This document shows positions 52,134-60,556 of a stretch of DNA of 62,484 bases, in pieces. The notes below the pieces were generated by a model, which ran no database searches, had not been told where the DNA came from, and worked only from the letters and a program-made list of their open reading frames with translations. The position numbers and the translations under genes are program-made. The DNA lies in the NCBI GenBank assembly GCA_947258875.1, contig CAMYKB010000019.1:1-62484 (forward strand). Direction: 5' to 3'. Origin of the DNA: an uncultured Gammaproteobacteria bacterium (GTDB lineage: Bacteria; Pseudomonadota; Gammaproteobacteria; CAMYKB01). Numbering within the stretch: position 1 is the first letter of the stretch; the number at the start of each line of letters is the position of its first letter.

Positions 52134-52907
52134 CTACTGACCGGCAGCTTTGGCGCAGATCTCTGTATCGGGGGGCAGGCCCCTGGACATAAGTGGGCGC
52201 ATTGCCGATAACAGATTTTGATAAATGCGCGAATTGTTGCGTTGCTCGGCCTGCAATAATTCCTTCATGTGTTGCCGCTGTGTCGGCATCTCAAAACAGG
52301 CCGGACAATTTTCCATGATAACAGGCAAGGCATTATCCTGTGCAAAGGCTAGTGTCTGGGTTTCACGCACATAAACCAGAGGTCGTATGACCCGCAGATC
52401 GCCGGCGTCGATTTGATAGTGGGCTTTCATGGTGTTGAGTTTGCCGCCGTGAAATGCCGACATGAGAAAACTCTCCGCCAGATCATCGAGATGTTGCGCC
52501 AGTGCCAGCACGTTATAACCTGCCTCGCGTGCGGTGCCGTACATAATGCCCCGCTTCATACGTGAGCAAAATGCGCAGTAAGAACCATTGTCATCCATAT
52601 GTTCTGTGGCGAGCTGCATGATGGGTTCGCGCCGGTAGTAATACTGCAGGCCCAATGATTCGACATAAGGTATTAAAGGTGATGGATCGAAGCTGCCGGA
52701 TTGCGGGTCGACCGTGACGACACCCACTTCAAAATCAACTGGTGCGTGGCGTTGCAGATGCAGCAGGCTGTGCAGTAGGCTCAGTGAATCCTTGCCACCG
52801 GAGAGGCCCAGCAGGATACGGTCGCCGTTGCGAATCATGCTGTAATCGGCAATGGCCTTGCCGATGTGCCTCAGCAATGATTTGGGGGGTGTGATTTGGC
52901 TACTCAT
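52134..52907 (-). CDS. ttcA: TtcA-family tRNA 2-thiocytidine synthase
   Basis: A 257-residue PP-loop ATPase. The pyrophosphatase loop is LLGLSGGKDSLSLL (about residues 33-46), the first cysteine pair CAFCSRMKRG and the second CPACFEMPTQR, consistent with the [4Fe-4S]-dependent TtcA group that thiolates C32 in some tRNAs. It is shorter than E. coli TtcA (about 310 residues) at both ends, so a paralogue with a different tRNA site is possible. A minus-strand small RNA gene and its terminator lie just upstream. Confidence 0.87.
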   Translation of the reverse strand: MSSQITPPKSLLRHIGKAIADYSMIRNGDRILLGLSGGKDSLSLLHSLLHLQRHAPVDFEVGVVTVDPQSGSFDPSPLIPYVESLGLQYYYRREPIMQLATEHMDDNGSYCAFCSRMKRGIMYGTAREAGYNVLALAQHLDDLAESFLMSAFHGGKLNTMKAHYQIDAGDLRVIRPLVYVRETQTLAFAQDNALPVIMENCPACFEMPTQRQHMKELLQAEQRNNSRIYQNLLSAMRPLMSRGLPPDTEICAKAAGQ

Positions 52908-52965
52908 GAAGCGCACGATAAAGCGCAAGCTTGTTGTGATGCAAGTCCGGAGCCCGTCGCGGGCA

Positions 52966-53000
52966 TAAAAAAACCCCGGCGCCCATGGGCCGGGGTTTTG
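52966..53000 (-). terminator. Intrinsic terminator of the GGA-rich RNA
   Basis: Minus-strand AAAACCCCGGC-CCATGGGC-GCCGGGGTTTT is a perfect 11-bp stem; counting the last stem bases, the transcript ends in seven T. The T run is on the minus strand, showing that a minus-strand transcript ends here, about 60 nt before the ttcA start. Confidence 0.9.
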
Positions 53001-53262
53001 CCATTTCTGGCGTAGGGGGTATGAAACGTCGAGTCCCTAATTACTTCTTCCCTCCAGGTCTATTCCATAGACGCTGTTGGTTTATCTATCCCTGAGACTT
53101 CACTGACCATGTCCTGTACGGCCGCTCCTGGTGAAGACCTTTAGATCCAATAAGTTGAGATATCCTTAATCCTTGCTGGATCCGTTCCTTCGACTGACAG
53201 GTAGTGATACAGTCCGTATATCGCTGCCCCTATCAGGTGTCCCTGTACCTCCTCCTTGAGTG
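52967..53262 (-). ncRNA. CsrB/RsmY/RsmZ-like GGA-rich regulatory RNA (predicted)
   Basis: The minus strand between ttcA and pip carries 16 GGA trinucleotides in about 250 nt, several exactly in hairpin loops: GTCTAT-GGA-ATAGAC (53058-53072), ATAC-GGACT-GTAT (53207-53219) and CAGG-GACA-CCTG (53234-53245). It ends in a strong intrinsic terminator. A CATAAT -10-like box lies at 53269-53274, and a GacA/UvrY-box-like palindrome about 87 bp upstream of the expected start. CsrB-type RNAs trap CsrA/RsmA dimers through such GGA loops and relieve repression of their target mRNAs. No protein-coding frame with a usual start fits. The 5' end is an estimate. Confidence 0.8.
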
Positions 53263-53478
53263 GTTGTAATTATGGACAAAGCAGATAGGTTTTACAGCCA
53301 GTTATTTGACGTTTTTTGTGTAAGATACCACACTAAATTTTGTAGGAAACGTCCTACGTAGTATTACGTAAAATCAATAAATATATATAATTATCATGAT
53401 GTTGCAAAGACTTCGCTTGTTGGTTGGCGGGTTACTAACAAACAGGCCGGATCACCCTCAAACTCTTCCGGGTCTGGA
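53263..53478. other. AT-rich intergenic control region of the GGA-rich RNA and pip
   Basis: No gene is seen. The region holds the proposed promoter of the minus-strand RNA, the 18-bp palindrome at 53341-53358, two TACGTA palindromes (53355-53360, 53365-53370) and an AT-rich tract (about 53375-53397) that could be a promoter UP element or serve the plus-strand pip gene. Confidence 0.6.
53341..53358. promoter_or_regulatory. GacA/UvrY-box-like palindrome
   Basis: TGTAGG-AAACGT-CCTACG has the length, symmetry and 6-nt spacer of the GacA box consensus TGTAAG-N6-CTTACA, with three substitutions. It is centred about 87 bp upstream of the predicted start of the GGA-rich RNA, in the range where GacA-type regulators bind upstream of rsmY/rsmZ/csrB genes. 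Confidence 0.65.
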
Positions 53479-54435
53479 ATGACATTGCGCACGTTGTATC
53501 CAGCCATCTCGCCCAATAGTTCTGAGGTGCTGCCAGTCGATGCTGTGCATACACTTTACATCGAGGAATGCGGTAACCCGGATGGCGTGCCGGTTATTTT
53601 CCTGCACGGCGGGCCCGGCGCGGGATGCGAACCTTACCACCGGCGTTTTTTCGATCCTGAGCGCTATCGAATTATCTTATTTGATCAGCGTGGCTGTGGC
53701 CAATCACGGCCGCATGCCGAACTGGCAGGCAATGCCACGGCTAACCTGGTCGCCGATATCGAGGCCATACGTGAACACCTCAATGTTGAACGCTGGGTGG
53801 TCTTCGGCGGTTCCTGGGGCTCGACCCTGGGTTTGGTGTATGCCGAGAGCTATCCCCAACGCCTACTGGGGCTGGTTCTGCGTGGGATATTTCTGTGCCG
53901 TGAGCAGGATATACGCTGGTTTTACCAACAGGGGGCCAGCCGCCTGTTCCCTGATTACTGGCAGGACTTTGTGGCGCCGATACCAGAAGCCGAGCGCGGC
54001 AATCTGGTTGAGGCGTATTACCAACGCCTAACCGGTGATGATGAGTTGGCACGCATGGCGACGGCCAAGGCATGGTCGATGTGGGAAGGCCGTACTGCGA
54101 CGCATATTCCGAAGCCGAGTATCGTGGAACACTTCAGCGACCCGCATATCGCCTTGAGTATGGCGCGCATCGAGTGCCACTACTTTATTAATAACAGTTT
54201 CATGGCGCCAAACCAGATCCTTAATGATGCTCATCGCTTGCGTGATATCCCTGGATTTATCGTGCATGGACGTTATGATGCCATTTGTCCTGTCGACCAG
54301 GCGTTCGCCTTGCATGCAGCATGGCCGCAGGCGACGCTTAACATCATTCCAGCAGCAGGTCATTCGGCAATTGAGCCCGGGATCGTCGATGCGCTGATTA
54401 GGGCAACGGATGAGATGGCCAGATATCTGGCATGA
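53479..54435 (+). CDS. pip: Prolyl aminopeptidase
   Basis: A 318-residue alpha/beta-hydrolase (peptidase S33) releasing N-terminal proline. The oxyanion loop is [12 protein letters not shown] (about residues 38-49), the nucleophile elbow [13 protein letters not shown] (Ser in GGSWG, about 110), and [11 protein letters not shown] and [10 protein letters not shown] carry the acid and His. The N-terminal [19 protein letters not shown] is also typical. Its stop overlaps the dtd start (ATGA), so the two are coupled. Confidence 0.95.
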   Translation: MTLRTLYPAISPNSSEVLPVDAVHTLYIEECGNPDGVPVIFLHGGPGAGCEPYHRRFFDPERYRIILFDQRGCGQSRPHAELAGNATANLVADIEAIREHLNVERWVVFGGSWGSTLGLVYAESYPQRLLGLVLRGIFLCREQDIRWFYQQGASRLFPDYWQDFVAPIPEAERGNLVEAYYQRLTGDDELARMATAKAWSMWEGRTATHIPKPSIVEHFSDPHIALSMARIECHYFINNSFMAPNQILNDAHRLRDIPGFIVHGRYDAICPVDQAFALHAAWPQATLNIIPAAGHSAIEPGIVDALIRATDEMARYLA

Positions 54436-54875
54436 TCGTCTTGCTACAGCGCGTTACCCAGGCGCATGTTGAAGTCGACAGTGAAACCATAGCCGCGATT
54501 GGTGCGGGTGTGCTGGCTCTGGTTGCAGTTGAGCAGGGTGACACAGAGCAACAGGCCAAGCGTTTGTTGCAGCGAATACTCGGTTACCGATTGTTCCCGG
54601 ATGAGTCGCAACGCATGAATCTAAGCCTTAGTGATACCGGCGGCGGTTTGCTGCTGGTGCCACAGTTTACGCTTGCAGCCGACACGCGAAAGGGGATGCG
54701 GCCCAGTTTTACGCCTGCTGCAGAGCCGCAGCAAGGTGAACACCTGTTTGGCTATCTGCAGGACATGGCCAGGCAGATGCATGCTGATGTCGCATGCGGA
54801 CGTTTTGGCAGCGATATGAAGGTGCATTTGGTCAACGACGGGCCGGTGACGTTCTGGTTGCAGGTGGCGGCCTGA
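54432..54875 (+). CDS. dtd: D-aminoacyl-tRNA deacylase
   Basis: A 147-residue editing enzyme removing D-amino acids (and Gly from tRNA-Ala) from tRNA. The start [16 protein letters not shown] and the cross-subunit motif [10 protein letters not shown] (Gly-cis-Pro) are intact. The usual SQFTL motif reads PQFTL here ([17 protein letters not shown]): the Ser is replaced by Pro while the Thr is kept. Activity is still likely, but the change is worth noting. It overlaps pip by four bases and precedes hisB. Confidence 0.93.
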   Translation: MIVLLQRVTQAHVEVDSETIAAIGAGVLALVAVEQGDTEQQAKRLLQRILGYRLFPDESQRMNLSLSDTGGGLLLVPQFTLAADTRKGMRPSFTPAAEPQQGEHLFGYLQDMARQMHADVACGRFGSDMKVHLVNDGPVTFWLQVAA

Positions 54876-54936
54876 TGTTCAAAACGGCAGACACAGTGTA
54901 TGCTTACCGCTAAGAATTACACCCAAGCACGAAACC

Positions 54937-55530
54937 ATGTCACAACGTAACGCCGCAGTTGAGCGTAATACACTCGAAACCCAGATTCGTGTCAGCATCA
55001 ATCTGGATGGTGCTGGTACATCCGATTTCCAGACAGGCTTGCCTTTTCTTGATCACATGCTTGATCAGGTCGCGCGTCATGGCATGATCGATATCAATGT
55101 TGTAGCCAAGGGTGATTTGCATATCGATGCGCACCACACTGTTGAGGATATCGGTATCTCCCTGGGGCAAGCTTTCAAGCAGGCGCTGGCTGACAAAAAA
55201 GGCATTCGCCGATATGGGCATGCCTATGTGCCACTCGATGAAGCACTGTCACGCGTAGTAATCGACTTTTCCGGACGCCCGGGCCTTGAATACCATGTCG
55301 GTTATCCGCGATCACATGTGGGTGAATTCGATGTAGACTTGTTGCATGAATTTTTTCAGGGTTTTATCAATCATGCACAAGCGACCTTGCACATCGATAA
55401 CCTTCGTGGCGCCAACGCTCATCATATCGCTGAAACCATTTTCAAGGCCTTTGGTCGAGCCTTGCGTATGGCTGTGGAGCTAGATCCGCGTATGAAAGGT
55501 GTCTTGCCCTCTACAAAAGGCGCCCTATAA
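54937..55530 (+). CDS. hisB: Imidazoleglycerol-phosphate dehydratase
   Basis: A 197-residue monofunctional His[50 protein letters not shown] and [20 protein letters not shown] provide the metal-binding histidines. It makes imidazole-acetol phosphate in histidine synthesis. No phosphatase domain is fused, unlike E. coli HisB. It is first in the hisB-hisH-hisA-hisF series; hisG, hisD and hisC are not here. Confidence 0.97.
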   Translation: MSQRNAAVERNTLETQIRVSINLDGAGTSDFQTGLPFLDHMLDQVARHGMIDINVVAKGDLHIDAHHTVEDIGISLGQAFKQALADKKGIRRYGHAYVPLDEALSRVVIDFSGRPGLEYHVGYPRSHVGEFDVDLLHEFFQGFINHAQATLHIDNLRGANAHHIAETIFKAFGRALRMAVELDPRMKGVLPSTKGAL

Positions 55531-55580
55531 CCATCAAACCGCCGGGTTTCTTTATACCTGTTTTCTAATCGCACTGAATC

Positions 55581-56231
55581 ATGAATAACATAGCAGTCAT
55601 TGATTATGGCATGGGCAATTTACGTTCCGTCGCCAAAGCGCTTGAGTATGTTGCTCAGGGCAAGGCGCGCGTGCAGGTGACGTCCGATGCCCGTGAGGTG
55701 CTGCAGGCAGATCGAGTTGTATTTCCGGGTCAGGGTGCAGCGCGCGATTGTATGCGTGCTCTTATAGAATCTGGACTGGATCTGGCGGTGCGTGAGGCGG
55801 TAGAGCTCAAGCCCTTTTTGGGTATTTGTATGGGTATGCAGGTGTTGGTTGAATCCAGTGCTGAAAATAATGGCACCGAATGCTTAAACATATTTCCTGG
55901 CAAGGTCAGTAATTTTGCTGATGTGTTAAATAGCCCGGATGACGAAGTTCATTATAAAATTCCGCACATGGGTTGGAATGAAGTTACTCAAACCCGCGAT
56001 CATCCTCTGTGGGGCGGGATCGCGCAAAACAGTCGTTTTTATTTCGTGCACAGTTATTATTTAGAACCTGAGGGCCCGGATTTACTGGTAGGTGAAACTG
56101 AGTATGGTATACGCTTTACTTCAGCCATCGCGCGTGACAACGTATTTGCTATCCAGTGTCATCCGGAAAAAAGTGCGGCGGCAGGTTTGCGGTTACTTGA
56201 GAATTTCACTCGTTGGAATGGCGAGGCTTGA
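55581..56231 (+). CDS. hisH: Imidazole glycerol phosphate synthase, glutamine amidotransferase subunit
   Basis: A 216-residue class-I glutamine amidotransferase delivering ammonia to HisF. The nucleophile lies in FLGICMGMQVLVES (Cys about 83), and the His-Glu pair in AIQCHPEKS. VIDYGMGNLRSV opens the protein and FVHSYY is conserved. It works as a complex with HisF, encoded two genes downstream. Confidence 0.96.
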   Translation: MNNIAVIDYGMGNLRSVAKALEYVAQGKARVQVTSDAREVLQADRVVFPGQGAARDCMRALIESGLDLAVREAVELKPFLGICMGMQVLVESSAENNGTECLNIFPGKVSNFADVLNSPDDEVHYKIPHMGWNEVTQTRDHPLWGGIAQNSRFYFVHSYYLEPEGPDLLVGETEYGIRFTSAIARDNVFAIQCHPEKSAAAGLRLLENFTRWNGEA

Positions 56232-56263
56232 TTTTATGATTGCGGTGCGAGGAGAATATCCTG

Positions 56264-57007
56264 ATGTTACTTATCCCGGCAATTGATCTTAAAGGCGGTA
56301 AATGCGTGCGTTTGCGGCAAGGACGCATGGAAGACGAGACTGTGTTTTCCGACGACCCAGTGGCGGTGGCTACACGTTGGATTGAAGCGGGCGCGCGACG
56401 TATTCATATCGTCGATCTCGATGGCGCTGTTTCCGGTGAACCTAAAAATGCCGCTATCATCGAGCGAATAGCGACAGCCAATCCGGAGGTGCCGATACAA
56501 ATTGGTGGAGGCATTCGTGATGCGGATACGGTGCAGGCCTACCTCGAGGCCGGCGTACAGTACACGATTATTGGCACCAAGGCCGTCAGCGCACCGCATT
56601 TTGTAAATGACCTATGCCTGCAATTCCCCGGTCATATCATTGTGGGTCTCGATGCCAAGGACGGCAAGGTGGCGATCGATGGTTGGTCGAAACTTTCACG
56701 TCATGATGTGATCGACATAGCGCAACATTTTGAAAGTGATGGTGTGGCTGCGATTGTCTATACCGATATCAGCCGCGACGGCATGATGAGTGGTGTTAAT
56801 GTAGAGGCCACGGTTAAACTCGCACAATCCATCCATATACCGGTGATTGCATCCGGTGGCGTTACTAATATGGATGATATAAAGGCTCTGTGCGCCGTAG
56901 AAGAAGAGGGTATCGAGGGCGTCATCATCGGTCGCGCCTTGTATGAGGGCACCATTAGCCTGGAAGAAGCGCAGAAATATTCCGACGAATTTTCAGTGCA
57001 ATCATAA
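56264..57007 (+). CDS. hisA: ProFAR isomerase (HisA)
   Basis: A 247-residue TIM-barrel isomerase acting on Pro[22 protein letters not shown] carries the first catalytic Asp; [13 protein letters not shown] and [14 protein letters not shown] are the phosphate and second Asp regions. I set the start at the ATG at 56264 with AGGAGA upstream; the frame is open eight codons earlier. It lies 32 nt after hisH and before hisF, a tandem of homologous half-barrel proteins. Confidence 0.96.
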   Translation: MLLIPAIDLKGGKCVRLRQGRMEDETVFSDDPVAVATRWIEAGARRIHIVDLDGAVSGEPKNAAIIERIATANPEVPIQIGGGIRDADTVQAYLEAGVQYTIIGTKAVSAPHFVNDLCLQFPGHIIVGLDAKDGKVAIDGWSKLSRHDVIDIAQHFESDGVAAIVYTDISRDGMMSGVNVEATVKLAQSIHIPVIASGGVTNMDDIKALCAVEEEGIEGVIIGRALYEGTISLEEAQKYSDEFSVQS

Positions 57008-57107
57008 GTTCATTCAGCGCCATGAGTAATGTGTCAGGTCCATGGATTACCTCCAGCGAGGCCAATATCTCTATGCACAGAACATTGAATTAAAATACGG
57101 GATCGCT

Positions 57108-57881
57108 ATGCCACTCGCTGTACGAATTATCCCCTGTCTTGATGTCGATAATGGCCGTGTGGTCAAGGGTGTAAAGTTTGTCGATATTCGTGATGCCGGT
57201 GACCCGGTTGAGATCGCCAAACGTTATGATGCCGAAGGCGCAGACGAAATCACCTTTCTTGATATCACTGCGAGTTCAGATGATCGCGAAACTATAGTGC
57301 ACGTTGTTGAAGACGTTGCGTCACAGGTGTTCATTCCGTTGACCGTCGGTGGGGGCATCCGCACCGTTGATGATATTCGCCGCATGTTGAATGCAGGCGC
57401 TGATAAGGTGGGTATCAATACTGCTGCAGTATTTAATCCGGAATTCGTAAAAGAGGCATCAGAAAAGGTTGGCTCGCAATGTATCGTGGTGTCTATCGAT
57501 GCCAAGAAGGTCAGTGCAGAAGGTGAGCCTCATCGCTGGGAAATTTTCACCCATGGCGGACGTAAGCCGACCGGTCTCGATGCCATCGACTGGGCACGGA
57601 AAATGGAGGCCTATGGCGCTGGTGAGATCCTCTTGACCAGTATGGACCGTGACGGTACCAAGATCGGTTTTGATCTGCAGTTAACACGCGCGATCAACGA
57701 TGCGGTGACTGTCCCGGTGATCGCCTCGGGTGGCGTGGGTACCCTTGACCACCTGGTTGAAGGTGTTACCAAGGGCAGGGCCGATGCGGTATTGGCTGCG
57801 AGTATCTTCCATTTTGGTGAATATACGATCCATGAGGCCAAGGAATATATGGCCAAGCACGGCATCGAAATGCGCCTCTAA
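57108..57881 (+). CDS. hisF: Imidazole glycerol phosphate synthase, cyclase subunit
   Basis: A 257-residue TIM-barrel enzyme that makes imidazole glycerol phosphate and AICAR with His[20 protein letters not shown] (catalytic Asp), [27 protein letters not shown] and [13 protein letters not shown] are all diagnostic. The frame is open 22 codons upstream, but [13 protein letters not shown] is the usual start. It is the last gene of the hisBHAF group; hisIE begins nearly 200 nt later. Confidence 0.97.
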   Translation: MPLAVRIIPCLDVDNGRVVKGVKFVDIRDAGDPVEIAKRYDAEGADEITFLDITASSDDRETIVHVVEDVASQVFIPLTVGGGIRTVDDIRRMLNAGADKVGINTAAVFNPEFVKEASEKVGSQCIVVSIDAKKVSAEGEPHRWEIFTHGGRKPTGLDAIDWARKMEAYGAGEILLTSMDRDGTKIGFDLQLTRAINDAVTVPVIASGGVGTLDHLVEGVTKGRADAVLAASIFHFGEYTIHEAKEYMAKHGIEMRL

Positions 57882-58077
57882 GCGGATCTTTTATCCGATA
57901 ACGGCGTTGTGGCGCTTTTTCCGATGTTCATGTATTAATCCATGCGCCGCGCCTTGTTTTCGAACAAAATCTCTCGCTCACAGTAGAGCTGCAGAGGGTT
58001 CTGGCCAGGCTCTCTCCATAACACCTGTGGTAAACTTACCTTCTTGATTCATTGCTACATTTCGCAGATTAATTTCC

Positions 58078-58482
58078 ATGTCAGAACAATGGCTTGATGA
58101 AATCCGCTGGACGGCCGACGGGCTGGTGCCAGTCATCGCCCAGGAGGCTAAGACTGCTAAGGTGCTGATGGTGGCCTGGATGAATCGTCAGGCCTTGCGG
58201 TTGACGGTGGAGCAGGGCGAGGCGGTCTACTGGTCACGGTCGCGGCAAAAGCTGTGGCATAAGGGAGAGAGCTCCGGCCATGTGCAAGTGGTCAAGGATA
58301 TGCGCGTTGACTGCGATAAAGACGTTATTCTGTTAGAAGTTGAGCAAAAAGGCGGTATCGCTTGTCATACGGGTAGGCACAACTGCTTTTTCTATCAGCT
58401 ACAGGAGCAGCGTTGGGTTGAGGTGGAGCCTGTCTTGAAAGACCCTAAGGAGATTTACGTCTCGGCGGCACAGGATAAATGA
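58078..58482 (+). CDS. hisI: Phosphoribosyl-AMP cyclohydrolase
   Basis: A 134-residue zinc enzyme opening the adenine ring of [52 protein letters not shown] and the ligand region [11 protein letters not shown] (Cys and His) are intact. It is separate from HisE, which follows directly: the stop codon is immediately followed by the hisE ATG. A 196-nt gap upstream suggests its own promoter. Confidence 0.97.
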   Translation: MSEQWLDEIRWTADGLVPVIAQEAKTAKVLMVAWMNRQALRLTVEQGEAVYWSRSRQKLWHKGESSGHVQVVKDMRVDCDKDVILLEVEQKGGIACHTGRHNCFFYQLQEQRWVEVEPVLKDPKEIYVSAAQDK

Positions 58483-58815
58483 ATGAGCAGCGATAGTGAT
58501 ATTCTGCGACGTCTGGCCGACGTGCTTGAAGTTCGCAAACAGGCTGATCCGGGCAGTTCGTATGTCGCGAGCCTCTATGCCAAGGGGCAGGACGCCATTC
58601 TCAAGAAGATTGGTGAAGAGGCGACCGAGACGGTGATGGCAGCCAAAGACGGTGAATCGGAGCGCATTATCAGTGAGGTTGCTGATTTGTGGTTTCATTG
58701 CCTGGTGATGCTGGTCGATCGGGATTTAAGTCCCGACGCAGTGTTGGCTGAACTGGATAGACGTTTTGGTTTGTCTGGTCTTGAAGAAAAAGCGCAGCGT
58801 GCCGACAAGGCATGA
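58483..58815 (+). CDS. hisE: Phosphoribosyl-ATP diphosphatase
   Basis: A 110-residue MazG-like all-helical enzyme hydrolysing PR-ATP to [25 protein letters not shown] with [13 protein letters not shown] and [14 protein letters not shown] holds the acidic metal-binding residues. It starts on the base after the hisI stop, so is fully coupled, and precedes tatA by 29 nt. Confidence 0.96.
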   Translation: MSSDSDILRRLADVLEVRKQADPGSSYVASLYAKGQDAILKKIGEEATETVMAAKDGESERIISEVADLWFHCLVMLVDRDLSPDAVLAELDRRFGLSGLEEKAQRADKA

Positions 58816-58844
58816 TGTATTGATTAACTGAGTGGAGAACGACT

Positions 58845-59072
58845 ATGGGTTTCGGTGGTATTAGTCCTTTATCATTATTAATTATTTTGGCGATTATTAT
58901 TTTGCTGTTTGGCACCAAGAAGCTGCGTAACATCGGTGGTGACCTGGGATCAGCCATCAAGAATTTCAAGAAGTCCGTAAAGGATGGTGAGGCCAATGAC
59001 AAGCCTGTCGAGGACAAGCAGGGCCGGGTGATCGATGCCGAGGTTGAACATAAAGAAAACGACAAAGTTTGA
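58845..59072 (+). CDS. tatA: Twin-arginine translocase subunit TatA
   Basis: A 75-residue protein with one N-terminal membrane helix ([15 protein letters not shown]), the conserved [20 protein letters not shown] amphipathic helix and a charged tail, as in pore-forming TatA. GGAG precedes the ATG. It heads tatABC, which exports folded proteins with RR signal peptides. Confidence 0.95.
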   Translation: MGFGGISPLSLLIILAIIILLFGTKKLRNIGGDLGSAIKNFKKSVKDGEANDKPVEDKQGRVIDAEVEHKENDKV

Positions 59073-59112
59073 TGGGCCTGGTTGGCCACGCTGACCGTAA
59101 TGTGTTGTTGCC

Positions 59113-59505
59113 ATGTTCGATATCGGATTTGTAGAAATCATCGTTATTGGGGTCGTCGCCTTGTTGGTGGTGGGTCCCGAGCGTTTGCCGGGCGTTGCGC
59201 GTCAGGCGGGATTGTGGGTTGGCAAGGCGCGGCGTTTTATCAACAATGTACGTTCCGATATCGAGCGCGAGATACAATCGGAAGAGCTCAAAGAGTTGTT
59301 GGGCAAACAGCAAAGCGAGATCTCGGAACTCAAAAATATTCTCAAAGATACCCACAATGAAGTCAAAGCCGAATTAGAAGAGACGGATTACCTGGTAAAG
59401 TCCATCGAAGACCAGATAGCCAGCAAGCCGCAGCCATCTGAAACAGCAGGCGACAAGGCGGCACCTGCTGCGAGTGCAACTACTTCTCCTAAAAATGCAG
59501 ATTAA
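59113..59505 (+). CDS. tatB: Twin-arginine translocase subunit TatB
   Basis: A 130-residue protein with an N-terminal membrane helix ([20 protein letters not shown]), [20 protein letters not shown] and a long charged, coiled-coil-prone region. It starts MFDIGF, characteristic of TatB rather than TatA, and acts with TatC in binding RR signal peptides. Its 3' end overlaps tatC by 11 nt. Confidence 0.95.
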   Translation: MFDIGFVEIIVIGVVALLVVGPERLPGVARQAGLWVGKARRFINNVRSDIEREIQSEELKELLGKQQSEISELKNILKDTHNEVKAELEETDYLVKSIEDQIASKPQPSETAGDKAAPAASATTSPKNAD

Positions 59506-60403
59506 ACCTGACAGCGCAGAGGCGCAAAAGGAAGAAGGTTTTATCCATCACCTGATCGAGTTGCGTGACCGCCTGTTACGTGTGGTGTTGGCAGTGCTTG
59601 CCGTGTTTGTTTGTCTGTTTCCGTTTGCCAACCGGCTTTACAGCTTGCTCGCCGGGCCACTCACCCGGCATCTTCCCGAGGGCAGTTCGATGATTGCCAC
59701 TGAGGTGGCATCCACGTTCCTGATCCCGTTCAAGCTGGTATTGATGCTGGCGGTGGTGTTGGCGATACCGTTTATCCTGTACCAGGCGTGGGCCTTTGTA
59801 GCGCCGGGTTTGTACAAGCATGAGCGCCGCCTGGTTACGCCGATTATGTTTTCCAGTACGATGTTGTTCTACGTCGGCATGGCGTTTGCCTATTTCGTGG
59901 TTTTCCCCTTGATGTTCCAGTTTTTTATCGGCACTGCCCCTGAGGGTGTGGCGGTGATGACCGACATCAGCCGTTACCTCGATTTTGTGCTCATGATATT
60001 TCTGGCTTTCGGTATCGCTTTTGAAGTGCCCATCGTGACGGTGGTACTGGTGGTGCTGGGGATGACGACCCCCGAGGCCCTTGCCAAGAAGCGCCCCTAC
60101 GTGATTGTCGGCGCCTTCGTGATTGGCATGGTGTTGACGCCGCCCGATGTGGTGTCACAGATCCTGTTGGCGATCCCGGTGTGGCTGTTGTTTGAGATCG
60201 GACTGATTTTCTCGCGCATGGTGATCAAGGGCAGGCGGGATGAGGAGGTGACACAGGATATCGCTAATGACCCACAGCAACAGGTTGCGGGTGACGATTT
60301 CCAGCCCATGTCAGACGATGAAATGGACGCCGAACTGGATGCTATTGAGCAGCAAGAGCAGGCTGATACGGAAAATGATGGTAGTAGTGGTGATGGCAAG
60401 TGA
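59495..60403 (+). CDS. tatC: Twin-arginine translocase subunit TatC
   Basis: A 302-residue protein with six membrane segments, the receptor for RR signal peptides. [16 protein letters not shown] opens it, and [30 protein letters not shown] and [19 protein letters not shown] are classic. The C terminus is extended by about 50 acidic residues ([20 protein letters not shown]) beyond the last helix, longer than in E. coli. I took the ATG at 59495 rather than 59474. Confidence 0.96.
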   Translation: MQIKPDSAEAQKEEGFIHHLIELRDRLLRVVLAVLAVFVCLFPFANRLYSLLAGPLTRHLPEGSSMIATEVASTFLIPFKLVLMLAVVLAIPFILYQAWAFVAPGLYKHERRLVTPIMFSSTMLFYVGMAFAYFVVFPLMFQFFIGTAPEGVAVMTDISRYLDFVLMIFLAFGIAFEVPIVTVVLVVLGMTTPEALAKKRPYVIVGAFVIGMVLTPPDVVSQILLAIPVWLLFEIGLIFSRMVIKGRRDEEVTQDIANDPQQQVAGDDFQPMSDDEMDAELDAIEQQEQADTENDGSSGDGK

Positions 60404-60556
60404 GATCGCGGGAAAGACCTGAATTTCTTGAGCTGGATTGTATTTATCATGGTTTTTTGTCTCTATCGGCCGCGAAAAGATGTTTTTGTGCAAGTGAACC
60501 GCTAGAATAGCGCCCGATTATCAGGGCGACTCATTATCCAGAATCCAGAATATTTC

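Noticed and set aside
53022-53096. Short plus-strand frame MKRRVPNYFFPPGLFHRRCWFIYP after a GGGGG run
   Set aside because: 24 residues, antisense to the predicted RNA, rich in codons forced by TCC runs, and without a homologue I recognise.
53144-53269. A 42-codon open stretch on the minus strand reading LQPLKEEVQGHLIG and AAIYGLYHYLSV
   Set aside because: It has no ATG, GTG or TTG start and lies within the GGA-rich RNA, whose GGA triplets themselves produce Glu/Gly/Asp-rich codons. The RNA explanation also accounts for the loops and terminator.
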